This document shows, in pieces, positions 1 to 10,260 of a stretch of 64,000 bases of DNA. The notes under the pieces were generated by a model. It searched no databases. It was not told where the DNA came from and worked only from the letters and a program-made list of their open reading frames with translations. Origin of the DNA: Branchiostoma floridae (Eukaryota; Chordata; Leptocardii; Amphioxiformes; Branchiostomatidae); NCBI RefSeq assembly GCF_000003815.2, contig NW_023365716.1:997685-1061684 (forward strand), written 5' to 3'. The position numbers and the translations under genes are program-made. Each line of letters begins with the position of its first letter. Position 1 is the first letter of the stretch.

Positions 1-244
1 TCGTGTCTGTTGTCTGCTCCCAAATGTTGTAAGTCTCGTTCCAAGGATGTCCGGTTGGTTGGGTTGCACCGAAGTAGTCGTAGGTTTCCTGGTCCTCACT
101 GTACGTTTCCTGACACAGCACGTTCTCCTGTCCATCCTGTTGCCATCCAGTGTCTCCTGTCTCCTCCTCTTTGATGTTCGTCCCGTCTGCAGTTTGTTCC
201 GCATGAAGCTCTTTAACGGGAGGCACACATGTGGACTCCGCCAT
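1..244 (-). CDS. ZF1: class A zinc-finger gene, N-terminal part only
   Basis: This is the first 81 codons of a class A cluster gene; the rest lies beyond the window edge. The start ATG is at 242-244 (read on minus) in the context AGATGGCGGA, directly after a 3' splice-site-like pyrimidine run ending TTTCAG. The protein begins MAESTCVPPVKELHAEQT and contains NIKEEETGDTGW and GHPWNETYN, matching the N-termini of ZF2, ZF5, ZF10 and ZF12. IKEE fits the SUMO-acceptor consensus (hydrophobic-K-x-E). The insertion YFGATQPTGHP adds four residues relative to ZF5. No finger is visible yet. The first exon and promoter are at about 1410-1620. A role in transcription is inferred from the paralogs. Confidence 0.8.
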   Translation of the reverse strand, partial: MAESTCVPPVKELHAEQTADGTNIKEEETGDTGWQQDGQENVLCQETYSEDQETYDYFGATQPTGHPWNETYNIWEQTTDT

Positions 245-504
245 CTCTGAAATGATGGTAAAAATATGGGACATTAATTCATTTACGTCATCTGCACATA
301 AGCAAGGGTTCGGATTTGACACAAGAAATTCTTTTGTCCAACTAGTGGACCCGTTTTAGCACCCCGGGTGTGTTTCCAGTGGTTTGCCAAGTACTAGTAT
401 AGCATTGTCTGCAGTCTCAGTAAATAAAATAAACAACAGTCGGATATATCCTAGCTATATATATTAGCGATATATATGTAACATGTATGTATTCTTCTCT
501 CCCA

Positions 505-594
505 GAGTTAGCCCTTGGCAATAGCCTCGGCTAGTTGGTCAGCCCTGGCTGTTTGTATACAGCTGAACAAATAAACAAATAAACAAATAAATAT
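505..594 (+). repeat. Retrotransposon 3' tail, family 1
   Basis: The sequence reads GGCTAGTTGGTCAGCCCTGG, then CTGTTTGTATACAGCTGAAC, and ends in (AAATAAAC)n. The same tail occurs at 61305-61380 on plus and at 40774-40862 on minus. A shared 3' end with a simple A-rich repeat and no terminal inverted repeat suggests a 5'-truncated LINE or SINE. Confidence 0.6.
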
Positions 595-957
595 ATACAG
601 GGGATTCAACAACCTAGTTCATGATTCTTTTTACAGGTACTTACTGACTCACACATACTTAAAGCAAATAATATATACATAGATCACAGCAACATAGACA
701 CAGAAAAATATAAAGATATACATACACAGGCACCTCAAGAGCTTTAATACCTGATGATTGATTGGTTAATTGTTTGATTCCAACGTAGGTTTTGTGGTAG
801 AATTTAGTTAGGGGCCGACGTTAGAATGGTGGTAGATTAAAGGAAAAGACGATATACAGAAAAACACTGTTAACATCAATGTTATCAGTCATGTGAAAAA
901 AATGGCACTGCAAGTTCTAAGTCATAATTATGCCAAAATATTTCCTATTGAGTTAAG

Positions 958-1012
958 TTTGAATTTATTGTGATACCCTTTAGCTCACTGAGCTAATCTT
1001 CCAGGGCTATAT
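958..1012 (-). repeat. Retrotransposon 3' tail, family 2
   Basis: On minus this reads AGCCCTGGAAGATTAGCTCA, then a short run ending TATCACAATAAATTC. The same ending lies on plus at 33831-33921. It is likely a truncated non-LTR element 3' end. Confidence 0.5.
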
Positions 1013-1409
1013 GCAATGGATTCAGGACATTTGATTGAATTGAACTCCAAATCTGCGCAAGTGGTGAACCAAGGATGTTATAAGAGATATAACCTCCTTG
1101 GGTGAACAGATTTTCCTCGCAGCAGATGAACAAAGATCTTTGCACGACTATATGCTACTACACATTAAGACCACACGAGCATTATCATCGTCAAATAATG
1201 TATAATAATTGATAGTCATAAAATTAAGATTCGTGATTTCCTGATGCACCATTTCTGACCGTATATTGAAGGTACAAATCTATATTTGGTAGCCGTTACA
1301 TCACTCATTACTACCCCCCCCCCCCCCCCCTACCGATCGTAAACACAATTCTATTCTAGTTTACCGCTGAACTTGCACCAACCAGGAATATTGGACGACA
1401 CTCAAAGGC

Positions 1410-1620
1410 CTTACCTGCGTGTCTATGGTGTTTAGTGGTCTGTACGACTTCTGGAATCACGTAAATATCGCGTAACTTTGGGAGAGATGAGCACCAAATA
1501 CGACGGGATAAAACAAAATGGCGAATGTCAGCTCATTAACGGGGCAAAGGTCAGAAGTCACAAACCTGATACCATTTGCCAATGGGTCAAATTAAAGTTC
1601 GCCGCATAACGCTCTACTCT
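1410..1620 (-). promoter_or_regulatory. ZF1 promoter and non-coding first exon
   Basis: Read on minus, the order is: an upstream box (complement of CGCCGCATAACG, about 1599-1610), a direct-repeat element (AAAGGTCAGAAGTCA from 1546), a YY1-like box (AAAATGGCGAATGTCAG from 1515), a 5' UTR, and a splice donor ACGCAG|GTAAGG at 1414/1415. The YY1-like box has GCGAAT where most copies have GCGGAC. A C-tract lies at 1313-1331 on the intron side. The same layout recurs upstream of nearly every gene in the window. Confidence 0.7.
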
Positions 1621-1739
1621 CGTTGTTTTGAGCCTATCAAAGGCTTGTGTTTGGTTCCTGCATTAAATAATAGAAGAAAAAAAATCGCCAAAAGACTCGA
1701 GTCTTGAGTCTAGGTGGGGCAATGGGTGGGGCATCAAAT

Positions 1740-3230
1740 ATGTTGTGTCTTTCAGTTCCTGTTGGCACGGCAGCCAAGTTTTCTCAGCAGTAGGACTTAC
1801 AGCTGACCTGTGCGACCTCACCACAGTGCCAGGTTAACGCTATTTCGTACAGTACAACACGCATGTGCGGGCAACATGAAATCTGGGCAATATGCCAAAA
1901 GTTAAAGAACCATGAACGTAAACATTCCGCCATTTTGAATGCGCCATTACCGTCTGGATACTGTTACGCAAAGGGAACAATGTTTACTTCTGATGGGCCT
2001 TGACCTTTGACATAATACCCAGGATTCCTGTCACCCGCACATGCATACTCTGCAAAACACCTTATGCAACACCTAGCAATTTTATTGCGCCCAATTTTTC
2101 TCAAACGTGCGGAACTATTACCACGCATGGAATCCCGTCGCGGCAAGGCTTAGGTCACATTTCCAAGCCGGGGCCCGGCCGGGCTGCTTTTGGGAGCAAA
2201 AACATAAAAATGCACAAAATGCCATATGTGTATATTTTTAGGTATACATTTTATTTTTTCGTTTCTTTAAACATCCCGGCCGGGCCCCGGTTTGTAAATG
2301 TGACCTAAGCCTAAATCGTGCGATTTTACCAGGGCATTGATAACTTTTTCTTCCTTTGTGATGCTTTCACTTCTAGGCCCAATCAGGCCAAGTCAACAAA
2401 ATCGGCTGATATACGCAGAGTTTTTGTTAAATTCACATTTAGAATTCATTTGAATGAAAACCCCTAACCAAAATAACGCAACTATTGGATATAACCAACC
2501 CCCTATGTAACACTGCTAAAACAATGCAGTCAGAATCATTTCAATAGACGATGTAAATCAACACAGAATCAATGGCTTTGTTTTATTTACATCCCTTTAT
2601 TTTGATGATGATCTTTACCAAACTGCATGAAGTTTTCAATCATATATAAGATATTGCTATAAGATAAAAAATACAGAATGTGATAATAAGCACTCAGAAT
2701 ACAAGTGTACGGAATACTAAGTACACATTGTAAGCAATACGCAAGATTCTTATTGTTATATATGTATATATTATGCTGCGAGATGTTGCAAACGTAGAGT
2801 TGTTCTTTCAAATTAGACTAAAACAAATAAAAAACACCAATGCCGAAAACGTTTAGATACTTCCGTGACATCTACGATTTCTACAATTCTTTAAGAAAAA
2901 GGAATAGTCGATTTTAACAGGAAACGTAAACCTATGCGTACTAAAACTATCTTATGTACAGAATCTACAACTATCAAAGTATCAGGTACAATTTGACTTA
3001 AGCATTAGTTCAAACTGAAAGATTTCCTATAAATCTAACCAGGCTATCTGAACATAACTGCCTCTAATGTAAATTTCCTTTCTACACAGTAGTTATCGGG
3101 CCCTGGTATAGACTGACAACAGATAATGTTTTCACCCCTGGATGCGATTTGTTTCTCTAAATGACCGTTCACGTTTAAAAAGGCAAAAACGTTGTATGCT
3201 GAACATTTGTCACACACGTAGATGTAGGTT
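1740..3230. other. Intergenic block duplicated at 47380-49680
   Basis: This block between the ZF1 promoter and the 3' end of ZF2 matches the block between the ZF12 promoter and the 3' end of ZF13, including the small foldback element at 2147-2311. The copy at 47.4-48.4 kb carries an extra insertion of about 300 bp. It indicates segmental duplication. No coding region is seen. Confidence 0.7.
2147..2311. mobile_element. 165-bp foldback MITE
   Basis: It has inverted ends of about 37 bp with few mismatches: GGCTTAGGTCACATTT at the left and AAATGTGACCTAAGCC at the right, each followed inwards by a GC-rich CCGGGGCCCGG block. A clean target duplication is not evident. The duplicated copy is at 48577-48740. 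The superfamily is uncertain. Confidence 0.65.
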
Positions 3231-3448
3231 CTTTGGTATGTCTTGTCAAATGTTTCAGGAGATGAGATTTCCTAGCCGCAGTGTAGTGTTAGTTTGACGT
3301 CATAAGGTTTTTCTCCTGTGTGTGTTCTCATGTGTTGGGCTAAATTAGACCGTCAAGTTGCTGTTCTCACACATGAAGAATTTCTCACCGGTGTGCTTTG
3401 TTAGATGCCTGTCCAAAGTTGACTTCTCTGCGGCGGAAAAGTCACACT
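3230..3448 (-). pseudogene. Decayed 3' fingers of ZF2
   Basis: Downstream of the ZF2 stop the minus strand still encodes finger remnants in shifted frames. One reads AARKSHLLKHLTRHTKEPTS at about 3210-3290. The same remnant lies after ZF11 and ZF13, so it is the ancestral last finger plus C-terminal tail, now non-coding. Confidence 0.65.
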
Positions 3449-4190
3449 TTAGGGTTTTTCACCTGTATGCGTCCTCATATGTCGGGCTAAGTCAGACTTT
3501 TCGGCTGTCCTATGACCACACTCCCCACACATGTAGGGTTTCTCACCTGTGTGTGTCATTAGGTGTCGGTCCAAAGTACATTTCTGTGCAGCAGAATAGT
3601 CGCACCGGTCACACGTGAAGGGTTTTTCCCCTGAATGCGTTCTCATATGTTTGTATAAGGTGGACTTTCGAGCTGTCCTGTACCCGCACTCCCCACACAT
3701 GAAGGGTTTCTCACCAGTGTGTGTTGCTAGATGTTTGTCCAAATCGTATTTCCGTGCTGCACAATAGTCACACTGATCACACTTGTAACGTCTTTCCCCT
3801 GTGTGGGTTCTCATGTGTCGGGATAAGGTAGACCTATAAGCTGTTCTGAACCCACACTCCCCACACATGTAGGGTTTCTCACCGGTATGTTTTCGTATGT
3901 GTTTGACCAAAGTAGACTTATCTGCAGCAGAATAGTCACACTGGTCACACTTGTAGGGTTTTTCCCCTGAATGCGTTCTCATATGTGCGGATAAGATAGA
4001 CCTACTATATGCTCTGTACCCACACTCTACACACATGAAGGGTTTGTTACCGGTGTGGTTTGCTACATGTTTCTTCAAATCATCTTTCCGCGCTGAAGAA
4101 AAGTCACAGTGGTCACACTTGTAGGGTTTTTCTCCTGTGTGGGTTCTCATGTGTTGAGATAACGTTGGTCTGTAAGGTGTCTTGTCCCGC
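3449..4190 (-). pseudogene. ZF2 downstream half, out of frame with the N-terminus
   Basis: This open frame of about 247 codons has eight complete C2H2 fingers and continues the array of the 4147-5226 reading frame. The join is in finger 7: the upstream frame reaches CDVCGTRHL and then hits a stop, while this frame resumes at KTPYRPTLSQHM. One base seems to be missing after TGCGGG, where other genes have a tyrosine codon. It ends at HMRTHTGEKP followed by TAA, where a deletion of about 10 bp relative to ZF13 (near 49905) removed a CDQC motif. There is no start of its own. Either the gene is broken or the assembly lost one base; a one-base error would unite it into a gene of about 15 fingers. 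Confidence 0.75.
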
Positions 4191-5226
4191 ACACGTCACA
4201 CACGTGGCGTCCTTCATCCGTGTGTTTTGCTAGATGTCTGTGCAAAGCAGATTTCTGTGCTGCAGAATAGTCGCACTGGTCACACTTATATGGTTTTTCT
4301 CCTGTATGGGTTCTCATATGTTGGGATAAATGTGACTTAAAAGCTGTCCGGTACCCACACTTCCGACATATGTAGGGTTTCTCACTGTGTTTTGCTGCTA
4401 TGTGCTGGTCCAAGTTGCCTTTCTGTGCAGCAGAATAGTCACACTGGTCACACTTGTAAGGTTTTTCTCCGGTATGAGTTCTCATATGCCTTGATAAGTC
4501 AAACATTTTTGTTGCCCTATACCCGCACTCCTCACACATGTAGGGTTTCTCACCGGTGTGTTTTGTTGCTATATGATAGGCCAGACTTCCTTGCTGTGCA
4601 GCAGCATAGTCACAATGGTGACACTTGTAGGGTTTCTCACCTGTGTGGGTTCTCATATGTTGAGACATGTGAGACCTATAAGCTGCCCTGTACCCACACT
4701 CCCCACACATGAAAGGTTTCTCACCGGTGTGTTCAACCACAAACATTCCAGTAATGCCTATGGTCTTTTGTACCTGTGAGGTTGATGTATTGTCAGATTT
4801 TGAAAAGTTCACATCACACGTTTCCTGCTGCAGGCCCATGTCTGTTGTCTGGGACTCCCTGCTATCACTCTCCTTTCCAAGGTGTTCTGTACACAGTTCT
4901 CCGGTAGAAAGCCCACTATTGGACTCCTCTATTTCTGCTTTTATACCGCGCGTTTCGTCGTTTGGATCGTCCCTTTCCTCGTCCAGATGCCGCCCCGTGT
5001 CTGTTGTCTGCTCCCAACTGTTGTAAATCTCACTCCAAGGGTGCCCGTTTGGTTGGTAGCCGTAGGTTTCCTGGTCCCCACTGTACGTTTCCTGGCACTG
5101 CATGTTCTCTTGTCCATCCTGTTGCCATCCAGTGTCTCCTGTCGGCTCCTCTTTGATGTGCGTCTCGTTCGCAGTTTGTTCCGCATGAAGCTCTTTAACG
5201 GGAGGCACAAATGTGAACTCCGCCAT
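4147..5226 (-). CDS. ZF2: class A C2H2 zinc-finger protein, frameshifted
   Basis: The product is a predicted nuclear DNA-binding protein. I chose the ATG at 5224-5226 (MAEFTFVPPVKELHAEQT) because an acceptor-like run ending TTTTAG lies just upstream; the extra upstream codons would be intron. Residues 1-110 form the class A N-terminus with IKEEPTGD, and a second SUMO-like motif IKAE follows at GIKAEIEES. Next comes the linker (SRESQTTDMGLQQET), more diverged here (FSKSDN for FPQPDN). Six full fingers follow (C-x2-C-x12-H-x3/4-H, linkers TGEKP), with fingers 2 and 4 ending H-x4-H. Finger 7 breaks and the frame closes 18 codons later. Eight more fingers lie in the next frame (3449-4190). The first exon is at about 6414-6520. 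Confidence 0.8.
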   Translation of the reverse strand: MAEFTFVPPVKELHAEQTANETHIKEEPTGDTGWQQDGQENMQCQETYSGDQETYGYQPNGHPWSEIYNSWEQTTDTGRHLDEERDDPNDETRGIKAEIEESNSGLSTGELCTEHLGKESDSRESQTTDMGLQQETCDVNFSKSDNTSTSQVQKTIGITGMFVVEHTGEKPFMCGECGYRAAYRSHMSQHMRTHTGEKPYKCHHCDYAAAQQGSLAYHIATKHTGEKPYMCEECGYRATKMFDLSRHMRTHTGEKPYKCDQCDYSAAQKGNLDQHIAAKHSEKPYICRKCGYRTAFKSHLSQHMRTHTGEKPYKCDQCDYSAAQKSALHRHLAKHTDEGRHVCDVCGTRHLTDQRYLNT

Positions 5227-5719
5227 CTCTAAAATGATGATAAGAAAACAAGTATGAGAAAAACACATAATTATTTATTAAACATTTTATAATGCAGAAA
5301 ATAAAGTCTTCTGTGAATTTTTTTTACCGTTTTACTTAGCTCCTGAATTGTTTTTCCAGTAACAAGATCTGGATATGTATCAATTAGGGGATAGAACAAC
5401 ATAGTATTTCCTTATTCAACACAGGCACGAATTGACTCATAGTAAAAACAGAATACAGTTATTCAACACAACAATGCAGACACATAGAAACATAACAATC
5501 TATATACACATGCGCCTCCAGAGATTTTGGACTTTAATTGTGGTAGAACAAATATGAGATTGTACAATGGTGTAATAGACGAGTACAGTGGACGCGTTTA
5601 TACCATCTGGCATCGGTCAGGTGGAAAATACATTTCACTGGCACTGTAGCTTCTTGGCCTATTCATGATTATGCGAAAATATTGACTGCACACAAAACGG
5701 GGTTGATTTCCATATATAG

Positions 5720-6106
5720 CAGGGTTCTCCCCAGAATTTTTTAGTATAGTGGAGGGGCTGGCAAAAATAACCCGCACCAACGCGCTGCACTTTGATGAAA
5801 ATGGGTTCATTTTGCAATGACAGAGTGTGTCAAATACTACAAGTATATATACTGTTGTTATTCCTTTGTTGTGAAGTGGCAAAACTACTATTGTTTTGAT
5901 CATTGCTCATTCACAAGTTTTTGCAGACAATGCTGACTGGAAAAGTGATGCCACTTGGTACAAAAATCTGTGACTTGTCATTAATCTTAGCAAAACTAAC
6001 AAAGAAAATAGGGAAGAAACACACTAAATTTGAAAAATAGTATAGTGGAGCTGGCTGAGAGTATAGTGGAGGGCCTTCCTTATTCGACTCTCTGGGGAGA
6101 ACCCTG
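5720..6106. mobile_element. 387-bp hAT-like MITE in ZF2 intron 1
   Basis: The terminal inverted repeats read CAGGGTTCTCCCCAGA at the left and TCTGGGGAGAACCCTG at the right, with subterminal TATAGTGGAGGG motifs. The ends CAGGG...CCCTG fit hAT elements. The flanks share TATAG, an imperfect version of the expected 8-bp duplication. The paralogous ZF5 intron (17240-17530) lacks it. No transposase is present. Confidence 0.75.
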
Positions 6107-6407
6107 TATAGCTATAGATGCATACCAAAAAAATGGTGGGCAGGTCACTACTAGGAAAAGTTTCGCATTATGGTGCACGAATATAACGATCGTCACTTAA
6201 TCTATTATTTGAATTATCAAATAATGCAATACTTTCCCGTCTGGCATTATATATGAGATGCAAAATGATATTTGGCTGTCGTTAGATTTCACACATAATT
6301 TAGTTTCAATGCCCCCCTCCCCATCGACTACCGATCGCAAACACACCTCTAATTGTAATTTACCGCCCAACAAGCACCAACCAGGCAGTATTCACTATAA
6401 TTAGCAG

Positions 6408-6611
6408 TCTTACCTGTAGGTCTACTGTAGTAAACGGTGTCAAAAACTCCTACAAGTCGTAAAAATCGCTTCAGTTTTGAGGATATGAAAAACGCAAGAC
6501 AAGCCACAAAACAAGATGGCGGACGTCAGCTCGCACTAATGGGGTAAAGGTGAAAGGTCACAAACCTGATGCTAAATAGGTCAAAACAAAGATCGCCGCA
6601 TAGCGCTTTGC
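6408..6611 (-). promoter_or_regulatory. ZF2 promoter and non-coding first exon
   Basis: It has the conserved elements: AAGATGGCGGACGTCAG at 6513-6529 (YY1-like box overlapping a CRE-like GACGTCA), AAAGGTGAAAGGTCA at 6546-6560 (direct repeats of AGGTSA spaced by 1), the CGCCGCATA box near 6593, and splice donor CTACAG|GTAAGA at 6413/6414. A C-rich tract lies intron-side at about 6311. Confidence 0.75.
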
Positions 6612-6619
6612 TCTCCTGG

Positions 6620-7869
6620 TTTTAAACCTTGCAAAAATAACGCTATAAATGAAGTAGTAGTGGTTATAATTCAAGTATTTTATGAAACACGACTCCAGAA
6701 AGACTAATGGATGTATTTCAACACTAATGGAGATCTCCTAGTAAAGAAAACAAATGTTCTACCACAATTTCTACGTCTCAGATTGTCAGATTTTGACGGT
6801 TAGTTCAAGCCAGGTGAAATCCGATATGCGCAGGATTTCTTGAAACGCTGCTGCAACTTAGTACAAGGATGTGCTTCATATGAACACCTGACATTTGGCT
6901 TGGTTAACATTTCTTCCAAAAGTTATGTTATTTCTTCTGTAAAATTAGGCCCTGGTAGGAAATGGAGTTAGAATTATCAGACGATAGAAACCAACACACA
7001 ATTACTGTCTTTGCTTCCTTTATTTTGAATTAGCTCTGCCAAAATTTTGCTAAGCTTTTACACATGTCAATATCACCTATATTACTATAAGCTTAAACGC
7101 TACGAATACAAAACATGTATAGCAAACTGTACACATCGGTGCATATAAAGTATATAATTCGGAATGTTAGATCCTTCTATCAAATATAGTAGACTAAACC
7201 ATGCAAATATACCAAAATATTCCAGTATTCAAATCGATACCGACATGTGTACATTGAATGAAAAAAAAATATCGTACCGAAACTACTTCAAGTCTATATC
7301 ATCTTTACAGTCCGATTTAAAAAAGGCTTTCTTACATAAATGTTATTAACAAATAAGCGGTCAACACAAAAGGAAGGAGCACATCTATCATGGCTACTAT
7401 CTTATGTACAAAACCTACATCATAGAGTTTTAGGTGTAACTATATCTGATGTACCTACATCTATAGAGTTTTAGGTGTAACTATATCTGTTGTACCTACA
7501 TCATAGAGTTTTAGGTGTAACTATATCTATTGTACCTACATCTAGAGTTTTAGGTGTAACTATATCTATTGTACCTACATCTATAGAGTTTTAGGTGTAA
7601 CTATATCTATTGTACCTACATCTATAGAGTTTTAGGTGTAACTATATCTATTGTACCTACATCTATAGAGTTTTAGGTGTAACTATATCTATGTATGTGG
7701 GACTGCATTGTTAGCAGCGACACCTAGCTGCAGTTCAAAGTGAACCTCTATATCTGTCGCCTGTATGAGTATGGATCAGGCTGGCTACCTTGCCCCATGA
7801 CCTAGATGTCAAGGGACTATGTAAGTGGGTACATCTGTTTACTGTATATTCGTCACACTTGTAGATTGT
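6620..7869. other. Intergenic, between ZF2 promoter and ZF3 3' end
   Basis: This stretch parallels 17950-18950 beyond the ZF5 promoter. Apart from the 41-bp array it is AT-rich, and I see no gene. Confidence 0.5.
7405..7692. repeat. 41-bp tandem repeat, 7 copies
   Basis: The unit contains GAGTTTTAGGTGTAACTATA and a CCTACATC motif, repeated about seven times with small length changes. The paralogous spot at about 18822-18870 has one copy, so the array expanded here. Confidence 0.85.
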
Positions 7870-8104
7870 TTGTTCCGTATGTCTTCCGTATACATGAAAA
7901 GTAGATAACGGTGAGATTTCCTAGCACACTAGTTACACTGATAACCCATATATAGTTTCTCTCCTCTGTGGTTTCTTATATGCTTGGTTATTCAGACTTT
8001 TGAGTTGTCTTGTTCCAGCACACTTTGCACATCTAGGTCATTTTACTGGTGTGCTTCCTTACATGTCGGTTAAAGGTGGATTTTTTTTTTGCAACAGAAG
8101 GTTT
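7870..8104 (-). pseudogene. Decayed 3' fingers of ZF3
   Basis: Minus-strand finger debris continues past the ZF3 stop, including a terminal CxxC half-finger with AARKS-like sequence near 7890-7960. The same debris follows ZF7, ZF10, ZF14, ZF15 and ZF16. Confidence 0.55.
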
Positions 8105-9244
8105 TTATCCTGTATGAGTTTTCATGTGTTGGGATAAGGTAGATCTTTGAGCCGCCCTGTATCCGCACTTCTCACACATGTAGGGTTTCTCACCGGAATG
8201 TCTCGTTTGATGATCGATCAAATGTTGTTTCTGTGCAGCAGAATAGTCACACTGGTCACACTTGTAGGGTTTTTCTCCTGTGTGGGTTCTCAAATGTTGT
8301 GATAAGTTGGTCCTTTGAGCAGTCCTGTAGCCACACTCTCCACACATGTAGGGTTTGTCACCACTGTGTTTCATTAAATGTTGGTCCAAAGTGCCTTTCT
8401 GTGCAGCAGCATAGTCACACTGGTCACACTTGTAGGGTTTTTCTCCCGTGTGTTTTCGCATGTGTTTGGATAAGTGAGACTTCTGAGCTGTCCTGTACCC
8501 ACACTCCCCACACAAGTAGGGTTTCTCACCGGTGTGTATCGCTACATGTTGCTTCAAAGCAGTCTTTGTTGCAGCAGAATAGTCACACCGATCACACTTG
8601 TAGGGTTTCTCTCCTGTATGAATTCTCACATGTTCGGTTAGGTGAGACTTTTTCGCTGTCCTGTACCCACACGACCCACACATGTAGGGTTTCTCACCTG
8701 TGTGTTTTATTACATGTTGGTCCAAGGTGGATTTCTGTGCTGCCGAGTAGTCACACTTATCACACTTGTAGGGTTTTTCCCCTGTGTGGGTTCTCAAATG
8801 TTGGGATAAGTGTTGCTTTTGAGCTGTCCTGTACCCGCACTTTCCACACATGTAGGGTTTCTCACCACTGTGTTTCATTAGATGTTGGTTCAAGTGGCCT
8901 TTCTGTGCAGCAGAATAATCACACCGATCACACTTGTACGGTTTTTCTCCTGTATGGGTTCTCATATGTACGGACAAGTCAGACTTTTCAGTCGCTCTGT
9001 ACCCACACTCCCCACACATGTAGGGTTTCTCACCGGTGTGTTTTGCTACATGTTGCTCCAAATGCGATTTTCGTGAAGCAGAATAGTTACACTGATCACA
9101 CTTAAAGGGTTTTTCTCCGGTGTGGGTTCTCATACGTCGTCTGCTGTCAATCTCATTCCCAGGGTGTCCAGGATGGTCAATCTCCTTCCCAGGATGTCCA
9201 ACACACTCCTCTTCCAAGGAATGTTCACCGCTAGAATCTTCCAT
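8105..9244 (-). CDS. ZF3: class B C2H2 zinc-finger protein, 12 fingers
   Basis: The 379-residue product starts MEDSSGEHSLEEECVGHPGK. The ATG at 9242-9244 sits seven bases after a strong acceptor (CCCTCCTACAG|AGCAGAA). Unlike other class B genes it lacks the SRETQTTDMGLQQET linker: the leader goes directly from GNEIDS to RRRMRTHTGEKP, so about 60 codons were lost in frame. Twelve intact fingers follow, alternating CGECGYRTA-type and CDQCDYSAA-type without a break. Helix positions -1/3/6 vary while position 2 is mostly Ser. The frame ends at HTG then TAA inside a linker. It should bind DNA in the nucleus; no effector domain is visible. Its upstream exon (about 10133) is unlike the standard promoter module. 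Confidence 0.9.
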   Translation of the reverse strand: MEDSSGEHSLEEECVGHPGKEIDHPGHPGNEIDSRRRMRTHTGEKPFKCDQCNYSASRKSHLEQHVAKHTGEKPYMCGECGYRATEKSDLSVHMRTHTGEKPYKCDRCDYSAAQKGHLNQHLMKHSGEKPYMCGKCGYRTAQKQHLSQHLRTHTGEKPYKCDKCDYSAAQKSTLDQHVIKHTGEKPYMCGSCGYRTAKKSHLTEHVRIHTGEKPYKCDRCDYSAATKTALKQHVAIHTGEKPYLCGECGYRTAQKSHLSKHMRKHTGEKPYKCDQCDYAAAQKGTLDQHLMKHSGDKPYMCGECGYRTAQRTNLSQHLRTHTGEKPYKCDQCDYSAAQKQHLIDHQTRHSGEKPYMCEKCGYRAAQRSTLSQHMKTHTG

Positions 9245-10126
9245 TTCTGCTCTGTAGGAGGGGGGAGGATATAGATTTATTTATAGATTATAGATAAAAG
9301 CTTGCTGCTAAAGCTGTGCCTCACACTAAGACTTAGGTTTTGATTTTACCTGCAAAATACAACTATCAAAATTTGTAACCTGCATTTCCAGTTCCGAGAC
9401 CAGTCCTCTGCTCAAGTATTGACCAAAATTTGTGACAAAGTTAACATTGGAAAATGTTGATCTACTCAAGATATTTGGGCAACTATATCATGTGGTGGTG
9501 ACATGTAATAGACGATTGTTTTCAAGATAAAGGATGTTTTCATATCAAATTTCATTTCGAATTGTAACCGTATGAAACCTAATACCTTGTTATGACAACG
9601 GTGCCGAATCAGAGGCTAGCTTCTTTATGGACGCAGGGGAGGGACGCCGCAACCTGGAACAGCATGAATATATTACTTGTGAAACAATCCAACATTCCTC
9701 CCACAAAACTCCTTTCTCCAAAGTGAGTCATACAATTGAAAGAAGAAGAAAAAAACGTCATTGGCATCTACTGCTTGTACGTGTGAGAAGTTACCTAATA
9801 CTTTATAATAGTATGGTATACAGGGAAATGGCAAATTTACAAGTGTCTCTAAAAGTTCTTGGTACCGCTTGATTTTCCACCATATCAAACAACACAGGAC
9901 TGAAATGGTACACCGAGAGACAGTAAACCCGTTAGGAAAGAGCCGAAAACAAACCTCTTACGTTAGGTCGCACGCACTTTGGTTCGCCCCCCTCCCCCTT
10001 CAATTTTACCATATTTACATAGAGAAAATGTCTATAAATCAAAAGCGTTACGGTGATTCTTTTCCCACCAAAATGACGTTAAACTCCTTCGCATGTTACC
10101 AGAATACTTGGATTCACGTTTGTAAG
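9245..10126 (-). other. ZF3 5' intron region with possible small UTR exons
   Basis: Two donor-like sites are visible on minus: TTTTGCAG|GTAAAA at about 9350 and CAAG|GTATTAGG at about 9580. The block near 9597-9665 (GGTGCCGAAT...GGGAGGGACGCC) recurs at 27547-27610, 40708-40775 and 60330-60410, always upstream of class B genes ZF8, ZF11 and ZF15. It may be a spliced leader exon or only duplicated intron. Frames are not conserved, so it is probably not coding. Confidence 0.4.
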
Positions 10127-10260
10127 TCTTACCTGCTTTCTATGATGGTTTTTCTCTTCACGAAAACCGGGGCTCGGGCAGCTTTGTTCTGCTGTCGTGT
10201 CGTGAGGTCAGAGGTGAAGGTGATGAGGGTCAAATGTAACTTTGCTACCCTGATTATCCA
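10127..10260 (-). promoter_or_regulatory. Possible ZF3 first exon and promoter, diverged
   Basis: A donor GAAAGCAG|GTAAGA lies at 10132/10133, and AGGTCAGAGGTGAAGG repeats lie upstream at about 10204-10220. The YY1-like box and the CGCCGCATAACG box found in the other modules are absent. It is assigned by position and donor only. Confidence 0.4.

Larger units (their letters stand above)
245..1409 (-). other. Intron 1 of ZF1
   Basis: This non-coding stretch separates the coding exon from the first exon. It resembles the introns of ZF10 (36153-37100) and ZF12 (45356-47028). It holds two retrotransposon tails (505-594 and 958-1012) and a C-tract at about 1313-1331. I see no gene in it. Confidence 0.6.

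Noticed and set aside
6513-6540. ATGGCGGACGTCAGC read as the start of a plus-strand gene (MADVSS)
   Set aside because: It stops within about eight codons in each module; the conservation is better explained by binding motifs.
8233-9105. Plus-strand open frame of 290 codons rich in HTCRV and SYV repeats (similar ones at 30381-31115, 50796-51248 and others)
   Set aside because: They lie exactly antisense to finger arrays and are the mirror of the TGEKPYMC repeat; they have the finger period and no support of their own.
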